Origin: Colwellia sp. 75C3
GTDB lineage: Bacteria; Pseudomonadota; Gammaproteobacteria; Enterobacterales; Alteromonadaceae
DNA: 63,476 nt
Direction of reading: 5' to 3'
Assembly: GCF_002836255.1 (NCBI RefSeq)
Contig: NZ_PJAU01000035.1
Coordinates: 1-63,476 of the forward strand
The notes below the pieces were generated by a model, which was not told the DNA's origin, did no database searches, and saw nothing but the letters and a program-made list of their open reading frames with translations. The stretch's first letter is position 1; every line of letters begins with the position of its first letter. Made by a program: the position numbers and the translations under genes. This document shows positions 1 to 8,545 of the stretch, piece by piece.

Positions 1-54
1 CCCGCGACCCCCGGCGTGACAGGCCGGTATTCTAACCAACTGAACTACCACTCC
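1..54 (-). tRNA. tRNA-Asp (GTC), 3' end cut by the window edge
   Basis: Read on the minus strand, the sequence starts GGAGTGGTAGTTCAGTTGG and continues through a D-arm, an anticodon arm with GTC in a CTGTCAC loop, and the variable region, closely matching gammaproteobacterial tRNA-Asp. The T-arm and acceptor 3' strand lie outside the window. A tRNA-Asp downstream of dnaQ is common in related genomes. The anticodon is read directly; the identity rests on resemblance to the known tRNA. Confidence 0.93.
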
Positions 55-98
55 GCATATCTTGTCTGCTTCAACAACATGTCGTTGAATGCGGCGAG

Positions 99-127
99 AT
101 AATACGGTTATGATGAAGCGCAGTCAA
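99..127 (-). promoter_or_regulatory. sigma-70 promoter of the tRNA-Asp gene
   Basis: On the minus strand there is a -35 box TTGACT (127-122), a 17-nt spacer and a -10 box TATTAT (104-99), followed by a GC-rich discriminator (CTCGCCGC). A GC-rich discriminator is typical of stringently controlled stable-RNA promoters. Predicted transcription starts near position 92, about 38 nt before the mature tRNA end. Confidence 0.75.
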
Positions 128-229
128 CCACTTTTTTAATAAAATTGTCTGCATGCGCATTTGAATAGCAATCTGATGAATTTACAAGCATATTTTCGTC
201 TTTTTAAGTCAATAAGAAGAAAAACAGTC

Positions 230-1594
230 TTATTTACTCTTTTTCTTCCTCCGCAAAAAGAAGAACAAAATAACCGATATCACTATAACCGCACCATTAC
301 CTACAGCAATAATGATAAAAGTTTCTTGTTCTTTTTCATCTTGTACTAATTTTTGAGCTAATAAAGCCGCGATTCTATCTTGCTCACCTTTATCAAGTAA
401 CTCATCTGTCGTTTCAAGTATTGTAGTTACTCCTTCAATATTCGTCTCCTCGACCGTATTAGGCTCATTTAAGCTTGTTTCTACATTAAAGCTGAACTCT
501 GGTACCACTAGACGAAACTCTCGACCCGTTATGGTTTTACCAAAGGCACTAACATTTACTCGGTATAGTCCTGGCTCTGTATTGGTAATTATGCTCGTTC
601 TACTTTCGCCATTTTCTTCCATAATAGAGAAAGGTTCAATTTGGCGGTCTGGAAAAGTAAACTTTCCTTGGAAAACTAAACTGTTAGGATCGACGAAAGT
701 CGGATCTATAGATAATTGTAATTGATGAGGCTTATCGACATGGTCAGATTTAACAACATTAATTTCTATCGGTGTTTTATGTAACAAGATAGATTGTTGT
801 CTTAACTCACGAGTTGCCATTGGGAGTTTCACCAAATACACCGGCTGCCACTCCCCTGGTGCGAAGTTCAAAATAAATTCACCAGTGAAGGTATTATCAT
901 TCGCATATTCATCTAGACCACGGCCATCATCACGAAAAGAGGTCACCTTAATAGCATCGGCGCCAAAATTTTCATACAGAGAGTTATTGGTGCTGTAAAA
1001 ATTAACATCTAGTTTGACAACCTTTGTGAAGTGAGAACTGTTTATCGCTTCATCACCATTAAAAAGCCTGCCTTCTACTTTTAACGTCTCACCTGAAAAA
1101 GCAATCTCAGGTAATGGCTCTACCGCAATCTTCACATCAGAGACAACCAATATTTGACTATTTGGTAAAATATCACCGACCGCTTGCCAAGGCCCTGGCA
1201 TAGGTTTTTTTATCTTAATCATGTCAAAAGTACTGTCATCAAACCATTGGACTTTTTCATGGTCAAACTGATTAACTCTTATTTTACTGCCATCAGGTCG
1301 TATAAGAATAATAGGAGTACTACCACTCTTACGATAAAATATTAGCGTTATTTCTTCTAAATCAGCATCAAGACGAAAGCGGTTATCAAAATAAGGTACT
1401 TGGTTAGTTATATTATCTTTTTGATAATATTCAACTTTACTTTTATTCAGCTTATTATCTTCATTAATATTTTCTATCTGACCAGTAAAGAGTGCTCCCG
1501 CATTAAACGGGACAACAAAAACAAATAAACAAGCAATAAGCCTTGCTACTTTAACTGACAGTAAGTTGAAACAATGAAACCTATTTATTTCCAA
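230..1594 (-). CDS. TIGR03503-like secreted, C-terminally membrane-anchored protein
   Basis: This 454-residue protein has an N-terminal signal-like hydrophobic stretch (about residues 15-33), a long extracytoplasmic part rich in beta-strand-like sequence, and a C-terminal transmembrane helix (about 425-447) followed by the basic tail RRKKKSK. The overall form matches the gammaproteobacterial family TIGR03503, of unknown function. The start is TTG at 1594, chosen because AAGGAGG lies 9 nt upstream and no ATG precedes the signal sequence; that ribosome-binding site sits inside the last codons of dnaQ, and the genes overlap by 10 nt, suggesting translational coupling. The ectodomain could bind cell-wall or envelope partners, but nothing in the sequence shows this. 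Confidence 0.8.
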   Translation of the reverse strand: MEINRFHCFNLLSVKVARLIACLFVFVVPFNAGALFTGQIENINEDNKLNKSKVEYYQKDNITNQVPYFDNRFRLDADLEEITLIFYRKSGSTPIILIRPDGSKIRVNQFDHEKVQWFDDSTFDMIKIKKPMPGPWQAVGDILPNSQILVVSDVKIAVEPLPEIAFSGETLKVEGRLFNGDEAINSSHFTKVVKLDVNFYSTNNSLYENFGADAIKVTSFRDDGRGLDEYANDNTFTGEFILNFAPGEWQPVYLVKLPMATRELRQQSILLHKTPIEINVVKSDHVDKPHQLQLSIDPTFVDPNSLVFQGKFTFPDRQIEPFSIMEENGESRTSIITNTEPGLYRVNVSAFGKTITGREFRLVVPEFSFNVETSLNEPNTVEETNIEGVTTILETTDELLDKGEQDRIAALLAQKLVQDEKEQETFIIIAVGNGAVIVISVILFFFLRRKKKSK

Positions 1595-2355
1595 AGGGGA
1601 TCCCCTCCTTTTTTAGCAATTACAGCGACTCGATCGGCATGTGCCTCTAATTCATCGGCCGAAGCAGCAATAACCTTTAATTTATTACGGCTCGAGGATA
1701 TTCTTCTAATTGCATTACCATCGGCATTACCACCGTCGCCTGCCGATAAATTGAAACTTGATTGCTTACGCGTCATTTCAATATAAACATATGCCAGGAG
1801 TTGAGCATCGATTAATGCCCCGTGATATGTCCGATCGACTAACTTGTCTACTCGGTAAAATCGCGCTAAGTAATCTAAGGTCTTTGGAGAGCCCAGTTCA
1901 TCTTTTGAGACTTTCAAAGTATCGGTAATAGTACAGATATCGTTTGTCATCGGTACTTTATCTTGGCTACGCCCCATAGAATTAAACAAAGAGAACTCAT
2001 GGTCCATGAAGCCAACATCAAACTTGGAGTTATGTATAACCAGTTCTGCACCACGGATAAAATCAATGAATTCATGCACAACTTGAGAGAAAATTGGTTT
2101 GTCAGCAAGAAATTCATTGGTTAAACCATGAATATTTATAACCTCTTGCTCCATCTGAAAGACTTGGCCACGTTGATCAAGGGGCTTTACATACGCGTGA
2201 TAAGTTCGTCCTGTTAATTGACGATTTATCATTTCAACACAGCCAATTTCTACAATTCGATGCCCTTCTCTGGGATTGATACCTGTAGTTTCTGTATCTA
2301 GAATGATTAATCGCTTATCTTTCTCTGAGTCTTGAGTCTCGGTTATATTATTCAC
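1585..2355 (-). CDS. dnaQ: DNA polymerase III epsilon subunit (3'-5' proofreading exonuclease)
   Basis: A 256-residue DEDDh exonuclease. The first motif is LDTETTG with D20 and E22 as metal ligands; HNSKFDVGF carries the middle Asp, and YHGALIDAQ carries the His and last Asp. The exonuclease domain covers about residues 14-185; the remaining C-terminal tail is where the family binds the polymerase alpha subunit. The start is GTG at 2355 with AAAAGG 7 nt upstream. The protein proofreads within the replicative polymerase core. Its 3' end overlaps the TTG start of the downstream TIGR03503-like gene, so both are probably one transcript running toward the tRNA-Asp. Confidence 0.97.
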   Translation of the reverse strand: MNNITETQDSEKDKRLIILDTETTGINPREGHRIVEIGCVEMINRQLTGRTYHAYVKPLDQRGQVFQMEQEVINIHGLTNEFLADKPIFSQVVHEFIDFIRGAELVIHNSKFDVGFMDHEFSLFNSMGRSQDKVPMTNDICTITDTLKVSKDELGSPKTLDYLARFYRVDKLVDRTYHGALIDAQLLAYVYIEMTRKQSSFNLSAGDGGNADGNAIRRISSSRNKLKVIAASADELEAHADRVAVIAKKGGDPLWK

Positions 2356-2418
2356 TGATGAGCCTTTTTGGTAATATTTTTCACGGTTAACGTTTATCCC
2401 GGAATTCAGGTTTGATTA

Positions 2419-2907
2419 TTATTTTTCGGGTAACGCTTGGGGGAATTCAGTTAAGTTAAGTTGCATTCGTTTACTGGTAAAGCATAACGTAATTAAAGCA
2501 AAGACAATCAGTCCTTGGCAAATTAACCATGATATTGAGGTCAATTGCCAATAGAAAAAACCAATAAGGTTAATACTAAAGTCAAAAATTAACGCCGCTA
2601 CCAACATAGTTCGACAATAAGGCCAAATTCTTTTGACCCACGTTGCTGCATTGGGTCGACGGAAACTGATAATAACAACGACACATAAACCGATAAAACC
2701 TGAAACCAAGCTTAGAAAAAACAGGCTAGTTTCTGGGTATATCCATTGCATGGTAGCCACCCTATCTTTCATATTAGTTACCGACATAAGCCATACGAGA
2801 TAACCACGTAAGACAAATAACAATACTAGATAAAAACGTTTAGATAATTTTAAACAATCAAATTTATCGAAGTCTTCAATTGAGTATTCTTGATACTTTT
2901 TAGGCAT
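2419..2907 (-). CDS. DUF2919 (YfeZ-like) inner-membrane protein
   Basis: A small integral membrane protein of 162 residues with about four hydrophobic helices after a soluble N-terminal segment containing FDCLKLSKRFYLVLLFVLRG. The pattern resembles DUF2919/YfeZ proteins of unknown function. I chose ATG at 2907; an in-frame GTG at 2922 would add five residues but lacks a good ribosome-binding site. The gene overlaps the end of the upstream DUF599 gene by 8 nt, so the two are likely co-translated. Family assignment is from memory of the pattern and is moderately sure. Confidence 0.75.
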   Translation of the reverse strand: MPKKYQEYSIEDFDKFDCLKLSKRFYLVLLFVLRGYLVWLMSVTNMKDRVATMQWIYPETSLFFLSLVSGFIGLCVVVIISFRRPNAATWVKRIWPYCRTMLVAALIFDFSINLIGFFYWQLTSISWLICQGLIVFALITLCFTSKRMQLNLTEFPQALPEK

Positions 2908-3712
2908 CTTTAACGCTCTCACTTTTTAACTGACGCTCTTGATGCAACAAATGATGAGCAGTAGTGATCGCTTTAACAGCCTTAGAGTTAAATTCTCGTG
3001 TATATAGCGTGTAAACTACCCACAAACTCATAATAACTAATAATAGAGGATGGAAGAACCAACACATAGCCGCTAAAGCAAAGTAATATGATCTTAATCC
3101 GTAATTATATGAATGAGCAGCTTGGTCTTGCACAATTGCCATTTGCTTCGCATAGGCGATTAAATTTTCATTTTCCCCCGATTCATCAAATGGCGTAGCG
3201 CCAATCATTACATTTAAAAATCCATATTGACGCATGGACCAAGTAAATTGGAAAAAAGAGATGACAAAAATAAAAGCTAATAACGTCAGTTTTAATTGTA
3301 TTGCTAAGTGATTAACATCCGTAGCAAATGGCAATGAAGAAATAACCACCTCCAACGTTTCCACTTTGGCAAACAAAGTAAAAATACCGGCAAGAATTAA
3401 CAAGGTACTAGAGGCGAAAAAAGCAATATTACGTTCCAAGTTGGCGAGTAAAGCCGCTTCTGAAACCCTTATTTCACGTGAAATAACCTCATACATCCAA
3501 TGAATTCGATGTTGATGTAATGAGCGGGCAATGCAGTCCGTTGTCTTGGCTTTTTTTCGTGCAAAGACGGTATAACCGTACCAAGATACAATAAAAACAG
3601 ATAAAGCTAAAATATCAACTAGGGTAAAGGGCAAGTTCAATTCCTCAATACATAACGGGGATAAGAAAAATAAGATTATACGCCAACAAATTTTATTGAC
3701 CAACAACTTCAT
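2900..3712 (-). CDS. DUF599 family membrane protein
   Basis: A multi-spanning membrane protein of up to 270 residues. After a first helix ending in SWYGYTVFARKK there is a cytoplasmic segment with HRIHWMYEVISRE, then hydrophobic helices around 95-115, 140-165 and 215-240. The order and spacing fit DUF599, whose function is unknown. The ATG at 3712 has a weak ribosome-binding site; a TTG at 3634 with GAGGA 7 nt upstream gives a 244-residue protein, closer to the family's usual length, and may be the true start. The downstream DUF2919 gene overlaps its 3' end. Confidence 0.8.
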   Translation of the reverse strand: MKLLVNKICWRIILFFLSPLCIEELNLPFTLVDILALSVFIVSWYGYTVFARKKAKTTDCIARSLHQHRIHWMYEVISREIRVSEAALLANLERNIAFFASSTLLILAGIFTLFAKVETLEVVISSLPFATDVNHLAIQLKLTLLAFIFVISFFQFTWSMRQYGFLNVMIGATPFDESGENENLIAYAKQMAIVQDQAAHSYNYGLRSYYFALAAMCWFFHPLLLVIMSLWVVYTLYTREFNSKAVKAITTAHHLLHQERQLKSESVKDA

Positions 3713-3953
3713 TTGATAGAGAAATAAGGTAACTTTTAGTGGACGCCATCTAGCTTCATTGGATTAAAGATATGATATTAACTAACAGTTAAAATAGTCT
3801 TCAAAAATAACTTGCCCAATTCACGTATTTTACAGAACTAACTAAGTACTTGAGTTTTATAAAAAATTGAATAACACTGGCAGCATACCCATTACTATTA
3901 TAAGTAGCGGCATTTTGATAGTTAAATAACCATACCGTGATATAGGATTACCC

Positions 3954-4373
3954 ATGAAAAATATTAAACAGTTAGTATTATTAATTGCCATATCTACAAC
4001 ACTTGCTGCTTGTAATAGCTCCTCTTCCCTCGCAGCGCCTGAAACATTGCCAGGAAGCTGGCTAGTCGATTCTATAAAAGGTAAGCCTGTCATAGCTAAT
4101 AGTATGGCGAAATTAAAGTTTACTCCGAAAAATAATCTAAGCGGCTCTGCATCCTGTAATAACATATCAACCAGCTATAGTTCGAAAAAAAACGCTATAA
4201 GCATAGGTCCAATAGCAACGACTCGAAAAATGTGCTTGCCAGCGTTGATGGACCAAGAAGCAAATTTTTTACAAGCGCTTAGCAAAGTAAAACGCATTCA
4301 ATTAGAAAATGGCCAGTTATCAATGTTCGACCAACAAGGCTTTTTGCAATTAAAAGCAAAAAGAGCAAAATAA
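3954..4373 (+). CDS. META-domain (HslJ-like) lipoprotein
   Basis: A 139-residue lipoprotein with a signal peptide ending in the lipobox LAAC (Cys20). The mature part has the META/HslJ signature: PGSWLVDSIKGKPV, then LSGSASCNNISTSY, then ATTRKMCLPALMDQE before the last strands. HslJ-type proteins are small beta-rich envelope proteins linked to stress or novobiocin resistance in E. coli; the exact role is unknown. It stands alone: the upstream genes face away and cysK follows after a 17-bp AT-rich palindrome. Confidence 0.85.
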   Translation: MKNIKQLVLLIAISTTLAACNSSSSLAAPETLPGSWLVDSIKGKPVIANSMAKLKFTPKNNLSGSASCNNISTSYSSKKNAISIGPIATTRKMCLPALMDQEANFLQALSKVKRIQLENGQLSMFDQQGFLQLKAKRAK

Positions 4374-4409
4374 CAATCTCTATTGGTGTAATATCAGAAA
4401 ATAAGCTTT

Positions 4410-4447
4410 TTATAACTTATAATGCTGTATAGCATTATAAGTTATAA
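4410..4447. repeat. 17-bp perfect AT-rich inverted repeat with a 4-nt loop
   Basis: The arm at 4410-4426 and its exact reverse complement at 4431-4447 flank the loop GTAT. It lies 36 nt after the META lipoprotein stop and 75 nt before cysK. There is no T-tract, so it is not a standard terminator; it could be a weak terminator, an mRNA-stabilising hairpin or a binding site near the cysK promoter. Confidence 0.7.
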
Positions 4448-4522
4448 CAAAATATCACTTCTTTTTTTATAACAACTCGCTACTCTTACGCTATTAACGT
4501 AACTAATTTACAGGATCCAACA

Positions 4523-5503
4523 ATGTCTAAAATTTTCGAAGACAACACTACAACTATCGGTAATACACCGCTAGTCAAATTAAACCGCGTAATTGGTGCT
4601 GAAAATGGCGCTAATGTTTATGCTAAAATTGAAGCAAGAAACCCAAGTTTCAGTGTTAAGTGTCGTATTGGCGCAAGTATGGTGTGGGATGCTGAAGAAA
4701 AAGGTTTATTAAAACCTGGTAAAGAAATTGTTGAGCCAACAAGTGGCAATACCGGTATCGCATTAGCGTTTGTTGCTGCAGCACGTGGTTACGGCATAAC
4801 GTTAACAATGCCGAGTACTATGAGCTTAGAACGTCGTAAATTACTTATTGCTTTAGGTGCAAAAGTTGAACTTACCGATGGTGCTAAGGGTATGGGCGGC
4901 GCTATTGCTAAAGCTCAAGAGCTTAAAGATTCAGATCCAGAAAAATATGTTTTATTAGGCCAGTTTGATAACCCAGCTAACCCTAAAATTCATGAAGAAA
5001 CTACCGGTCCAGAAATCTGGAATGATACTGATGGCAATATCGATATCTTTGTTGCAGGTGTTGGTACAGGTGGTACGCTTACGGGTACAAGTCGCTATAT
5101 TAAACTGACTAAAGGTAAAGCGATTACTACGGTTGCCGTTGAACCTATCGATTCTCCAGTGATAACTCAAGCCCTTGCTGGTGAAAAATTAACACCAGGC
5201 CCTCATAAAATCCAAGGTATTGGTGCTGGATTTATTCCTGGTAACTTAGATTTAGACATGGTTGATGCTGTTGAGCTCGTTTCAAATGAAGAATCATTTG
5301 AAATGGCGCACCGCTTAATGAAAGAAGAAGGCATTCTTGCTGGTATTTCATCTGGCGCAGCAGTTGTTGCAGCCAAACGTCTTGCTGAACGCCCAGAGAA
5401 CAAAGGTAAAAATATTGTAGTCATTTTACCAAGTTCAGCGGAGCGTTACTTATCAAGCGCACTTTTTACTGAAAGCTTTAGCGATAAAGAGCTTGTTCAA
5501 TAA
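4523..5503 (+). CDS. cysK: cysteine synthase A (O-acetylserine sulfhydrylase)
   Basis: A 326-residue PLP enzyme that makes cysteine from O-acetylserine and sulfide. The PLP lysine is K46 in [17 protein letters not shown] is the substrate-binding Asn loop, [10 protein letters not shown] the phosphate-binding loop, and GISSGAA the conserved C-terminal Ser motif. Length and the missing N-terminal extension fit CysK; CysM is less likely. GGAT precedes the ATG. The gene is monocistronic, closed by a strong terminator at 5529-5553. Confidence 0.95.
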   Translation: MSKIFEDNTTTIGNTPLVKLNRVIGAENGANVYAKIEARNPSFSVKCRIGASMVWDAEEKGLLKPGKEIVEPTSGNTGIALAFVAAARGYGITLTMPSTMSLERRKLLIALGAKVELTDGAKGMGGAIAKAQELKDSDPEKYVLLGQFDNPANPKIHEETTGPEIWNDTDGNIDIFVAGVGTGGTLTGTSRYIKLTKGKAITTVAVEPIDSPVITQALAGEKLTPGPHKIQGIGAGFIPGNLDLDMVDAVELVSNEESFEMAHRLMKEEGILAGISSGAAVVAAKRLAERPENKGKNIVVILPSSAERYLSSALFTESFSDKELVQ

Positions 5504-5528
5504 TTAATTACTGAAATAATTATATTTT

Positions 5529-5553
5529 AAAAAGGCACCTCGGTGCCTTTTTT
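5529..5553 (+). terminator. rho-independent terminator of cysK
   Basis: Stem GGCACC/GGTGCC with a TC loop, preceded by five A and followed by six T. Confidence 0.9.
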
Positions 5554-5640
5554 AGTAATGAGCAGAGATATTTAGCTTCACTTTAACAAAGTAATTACGT
5601 TATTATTAATTCATAACTTTAACTTTTTGACTTACTTTCA

Positions 5641-6087
5641 ATGCACTATTTAAAAAATGTACTACTAGCACTGTTAATATGCTCAATCACGCTATTAACA
5701 GCGTGCGGTGAAGATAATTCACAAAGAATTACTACCGTTGATAACCCTGAAACCGTCGCGATTGCATTTTTTGACGCTTTATATAATGAAAAAAATGTTG
5801 AAAAAGCGGCCTCTGTTTGTAGCCCTAAATTGGCTCGCCTTATACTGCATTACCGTGCACCTGGCGCTGTAGCCCGCCACTTGTTTAATATGTCTTACGA
5901 TAACGTTGAAATAAGTCCAGACAGTAGCGGTGTAAAAATACGAGAACAATTTAAAGGTACGGCGAATATTACTGTATATTTTGATGGTTACTATCAAGAT
6001 AACAGGCTTAAAGATGTTAAACGACTCGCAATCATCCAGCGTGATGGTAAGTGGTTTATTGATAAAGTATTAAAAGACCCCTTTTAA
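5641..6087 (+). CDS. small lipoprotein with an NTF2-like/DUF4878-type fold (tentative)
   Basis: A 148-residue protein with a signal peptide and lipobox LTAC (Cys22). The mature part starts with ETVAIAFFDALYNEKNVEKAASVCSPKL and ends with a strand-rich segment closing in AIIQRDGKWFIDKV. That helix-then-sheet layout is typical of NTF2-like lipoproteins such as DUF4878, but no catalytic residues are recognisable. The ATG lacks a clear ribosome-binding site. DUF1653 follows after 34 nt and may be co-transcribed. The function is unknown. Confidence 0.75.
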   Translation: MHYLKNVLLALLICSITLLTACGEDNSQRITTVDNPETVAIAFFDALYNEKNVEKAASVCSPKLARLILHYRAPGAVARHLFNMSYDNVEISPDSSGVKIREQFKGTANITVYFDGYYQDNRLKDVKRLAIIQRDGKWFIDKVLKDPF

Positions 6088-6121
6088 ACTTACCATTAAC
6101 AATGACTGATAAGATAAAATA

Positions 6122-6331
6122 ATGTTAAAAATAGGCATGTACCAACACTTTAAAGGTAATTATTACCAAGTACTTCATATTGCTAGGCACAGTGAGACTG
6201 AAGAATATATGGTGGTGTATCACCCCGCAGAGAACAAAGGCGATATTTGGCTACGTCCTTTAGCTATGTTTGATGAAACGATAGAGCGCGAGGGGAAAAC
6301 ACTAAAACGCTTCAGTTTCGTTAAGCCATAA
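6122..6331 (+). CDS. DUF1653 family protein
   Basis: A 69-residue protein consisting entirely of a DUF1653 domain: GMYQHFKGNYYQVLHIARHSE, VVYHPAE, then WLRPLAMFDE, matching the family's YxV..IA.HSET and W.RP.. motifs. It is compact, cytosolic and of unknown biochemical function. The gene sits 34 nt after the lipoprotein gene on the same strand. Confidence 0.9.
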   Translation: MLKIGMYQHFKGNYYQVLHIARHSETEEYMVVYHPAENKGDIWLRPLAMFDETIEREGKTLKRFSFVKP

Positions 6332-6378
6332 CACATTGATCAGTGTCGTTGGCAAAACAAATACTAAAGCGCAGGGTT

Positions 6379-6648
6379 TTAACCGATAGAGAAGAAGTGA
6401 TGTTCTGTCCAAGGTACCTTTTTATGCTGAATGTCTGTCACTTGTGCTTGTTCAGGACCGTGAGCAAGCCAGGCAAGCATTTTATCAATATTCTCTTGTT
6501 CACCACACAGTAAAACTTCAACATCACCATCAGCTAAGTTACGCGCATAACCACTTAAACAATATTCAATGGCTTGTTGCTGAGACGAGGCTCTAAAATA
6601 TACCCCTTGTACCCTACCCGAAATATGCGCAATATAGCTAACATTCAT
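6379..6648 (-). CDS. yccX: acylphosphatase
   Basis: An 89-residue protein hydrolysing carboxyl-phosphate bonds. The catalytic Arg lies in GRVQGVYFR and the catalytic Asn in GYARNLADG, both in the usual positions. An ATG 60 nt further upstream would add 20 residues with no family match; the ATG at 6648 follows AGAAGAG and matches the family length. It is convergent with the DUF1653 gene. Confidence 0.92.
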   Translation of the reverse strand: MNVSYIAHISGRVQGVYFRASSQQQAIEYCLSGYARNLADGDVEVLLCGEQENIDKMLAWLAHGPEQAQVTDIQHKKVPWTEHHFFSIG

Positions 6649-6799
6649 ACATGTTTCTCTTCTTAAATCAGTATTATTATCAGTAAAGTTTGCACCTAAG
6701 CCAGTCATTGACTAAAATCGGCACAAATTTCTCTTTCACAGAATAAATGACCTTGTTTTAATACAGCGTTATTTATTCATTAAAAGTAAGTATAGACCT

Positions 6800-7990
6800 A
6801 TGTCAGCAAGAATTTCTTTAAATGTTGGTCGTGAAAAATCTTTATTACGTAAACACCCATGGATTTTTTCGAAAGCAGTAAACAAAATCAAAGGTAACCC
6901 GATGCTTGGGGATACTGTTGATGTATTCGATAGTAAAGGTAATTGGTTAGCTAAAGGTGCTTATTCACCTGAATCTCAAATAAGAATTAGAGTCTGGAGT
7001 TTTGACGAGCATGAAGAAATTGATCGTGATTTTTTCTTTGCTAAATTGCAAAGTGCTCAAGCAAGACGCGATTGGTTTATTGCCCAGGGAAATTTAACTG
7101 GCTATCGCTTAATCGCCGGTGAATCGGATGGTTTACCCGGCGTAACTATTGATATATATGACAATTTTGTAGTATGTCAATTACTTAGCGCCGGCGCAGA
7201 TTTTCATCGTTATACCATTGTTAACTGCTTAACCGAGCTTTACCCAGGTTGCCATATTTACGAACGTTCAGATGTTGATGTGCGTAAAAAAGAAGGGTTA
7301 GAGCCAGTAACAGGTTGGTTAACAGAGCCGCAAGATTCAACTGAATGTATCATTGAAGAACACGGCATTAAAATTCATGTTGATATAGCAACGGGTCATA
7401 AAACAGGCTTTTACCTAGACCAACGTGACTCTAGACTTGCTGCTGGTAAATTTGCAAAAGGCAAAACAGTTTTAAATTGTTTTTCTTATACCAGTACATT
7501 CGCATTACATTGTGCGGCAAATAATGCCAAAGAAGTGATTAATGTCGATGTATCGCAAGATGCTCTTGATATGGGTGAACGTAACCTTGCTTTAAACGGC
7601 CTATCCGATGCAAATGTATCTTTCGTCAAAGAAGATGTTTTTAAATTATTGCGAAGATACCGTGAAGAAAAGCGTACCTTTGATATGATCATTCTTGACC
7701 CACCGAAATTTGTTGAGTCAAAAGCGCAATTAACCGGTGCTTGTCGAGGTTATAAAGACATCAACATGATCGCTATGCAGTTATTAAACCCTGGTGGTTT
7801 ATTATTGACATTTTCTTGCTCTGGTTTGATGGAAGCAAGTTTATTTCAAAAAGTTGTAGCTGATGCCGCGTTAGATGCAAAAAGAAAAGCTTACTTCGTT
7901 GAGCGCTTACAACAAGCAGCCGATCACCCAATTTCGTCTAATTACCCTGAAGGTTATTATTTGAAAGGTTTAGTTTGCCAAGTAGAATAG
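6800..7990 (+). CDS. rlmI: RlmI-type 23S rRNA (cytosine-C5)-methyltransferase
   Basis: A 396-residue SAM-dependent methyltransferase. An N-terminal PUA-like domain (about residues 1-75, with [13 protein letters not shown]) is followed by a Rossmann fold: [13 protein letters not shown] is motif I, ILDPPKF is motif IV, and FSCSGLM carries the likely catalytic Cys. The layout and length match RlmI, which in E. coli methylates C1962 of 23S rRNA. The gene is transcribed alone and closed by the terminator at 8049-8074. Confidence 0.92.
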   Translation: MSARISLNVGREKSLLRKHPWIFSKAVNKIKGNPMLGDTVDVFDSKGNWLAKGAYSPESQIRIRVWSFDEHEEIDRDFFFAKLQSAQARRDWFIAQGNLTGYRLIAGESDGLPGVTIDIYDNFVVCQLLSAGADFHRYTIVNCLTELYPGCHIYERSDVDVRKKEGLEPVTGWLTEPQDSTECIIEEHGIKIHVDIATGHKTGFYLDQRDSRLAAGKFAKGKTVLNCFSYTSTFALHCAANNAKEVINVDVSQDALDMGERNLALNGLSDANVSFVKEDVFKLLRRYREEKRTFDMIILDPPKFVESKAQLTGACRGYKDINMIAMQLLNPGGLLLTFSCSGLMEASLFQKVVADAALDAKRKAYFVERLQQAADHPISSNYPEGYYLKGLVCQVE

Positions 7991-8048
7991 TAAAAATTAT
8001 CACCTCATTTTTGAAGGGATAATCTTACAAAAAAAATAGCTAAAAACA

Positions 8049-8074
8049 AAAAGCCAGAGTTTAATCTGGCTTTT
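8049..8074. terminator. bidirectional rho-independent terminator
   Basis: Stem AAAAGCCAGA/TCTGGCTTTT with a 6-nt loop. It lies between the convergent rlmI and PilZ genes and has A/T tracts on both sides, so it can serve both. Confidence 0.88.
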
Positions 8075-8101
8075 CTATGCTAATTAAGCGGAAATAATCC
8101 G

Positions 8102-8401
8102 TTAGTCGATCTCTTCAATAGTAATCCCGATGAGGTAGCAATTAGTACTTTCTTCCTCAATACGAACCACTCTGCCACTAATATCAAGTGCTTGTACCTG
8201 ACTACTAGCTGAGTCGACTTTTACTCTTACATGGGTGGAAATGGCTAATGGATGCTCGATTTCGAATGCCATGCCCGTCGCACTTAAATCGCGACAAGTA
8301 GCAGAAAGTTGACTGTTTACTTCGTCATCTATCACGGTAACCATAACTTCACTATTTAACATCATGCGGTAAAAATCGCGCTTATCATCAAAACCTTTCA
8401 T
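8102..8401 (-). CDS. PilZ domain protein (cyclic-di-GMP binding)
   Basis: A 99-residue single-domain PilZ protein. The c-di-GMP binding residues are present: R8 and R12 in KRDFYR, and the DxSxxG motif DLSATG (38-43). ATG at 8401 follows GGGAGAG; a TTG four codons upstream is possible but has no ribosome-binding site of its own. It probably relays c-di-GMP to a partner not visible here. The degenerate GGDEF-EAL protein at 53532 is the only other c-di-GMP-type protein in the window. Confidence 0.9.
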   Translation of the reverse strand: MKGFDDKRDFYRMMLNSEVMVTVIDDEVNSQLSATCRDLSATGMAFEIEHPLAISTHVRVKVDSASSQVQALDISGRVVRIEEESTNCYLIGITIEEID

Positions 8402-8545
8402 TTGCTCTCCCAAAAAGACTATTTATTACCTTATTATTTATACTGAGCAAAGCCAGTAGTGTCAACTAACTGCAGTAAAAAAATCACAAAACATCGTAAA
8501 TTAATTTTTCAAAATAGCTGAAAACATTAACTTTTATCGTTTAAA

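Noticed and set aside
3857..4165. 102-codon minus-strand ORF across the META lipoprotein gene
   Set aside because: Overlaps a recognised lipoprotein gene on the other strand and has no domain or ribosome-binding site.
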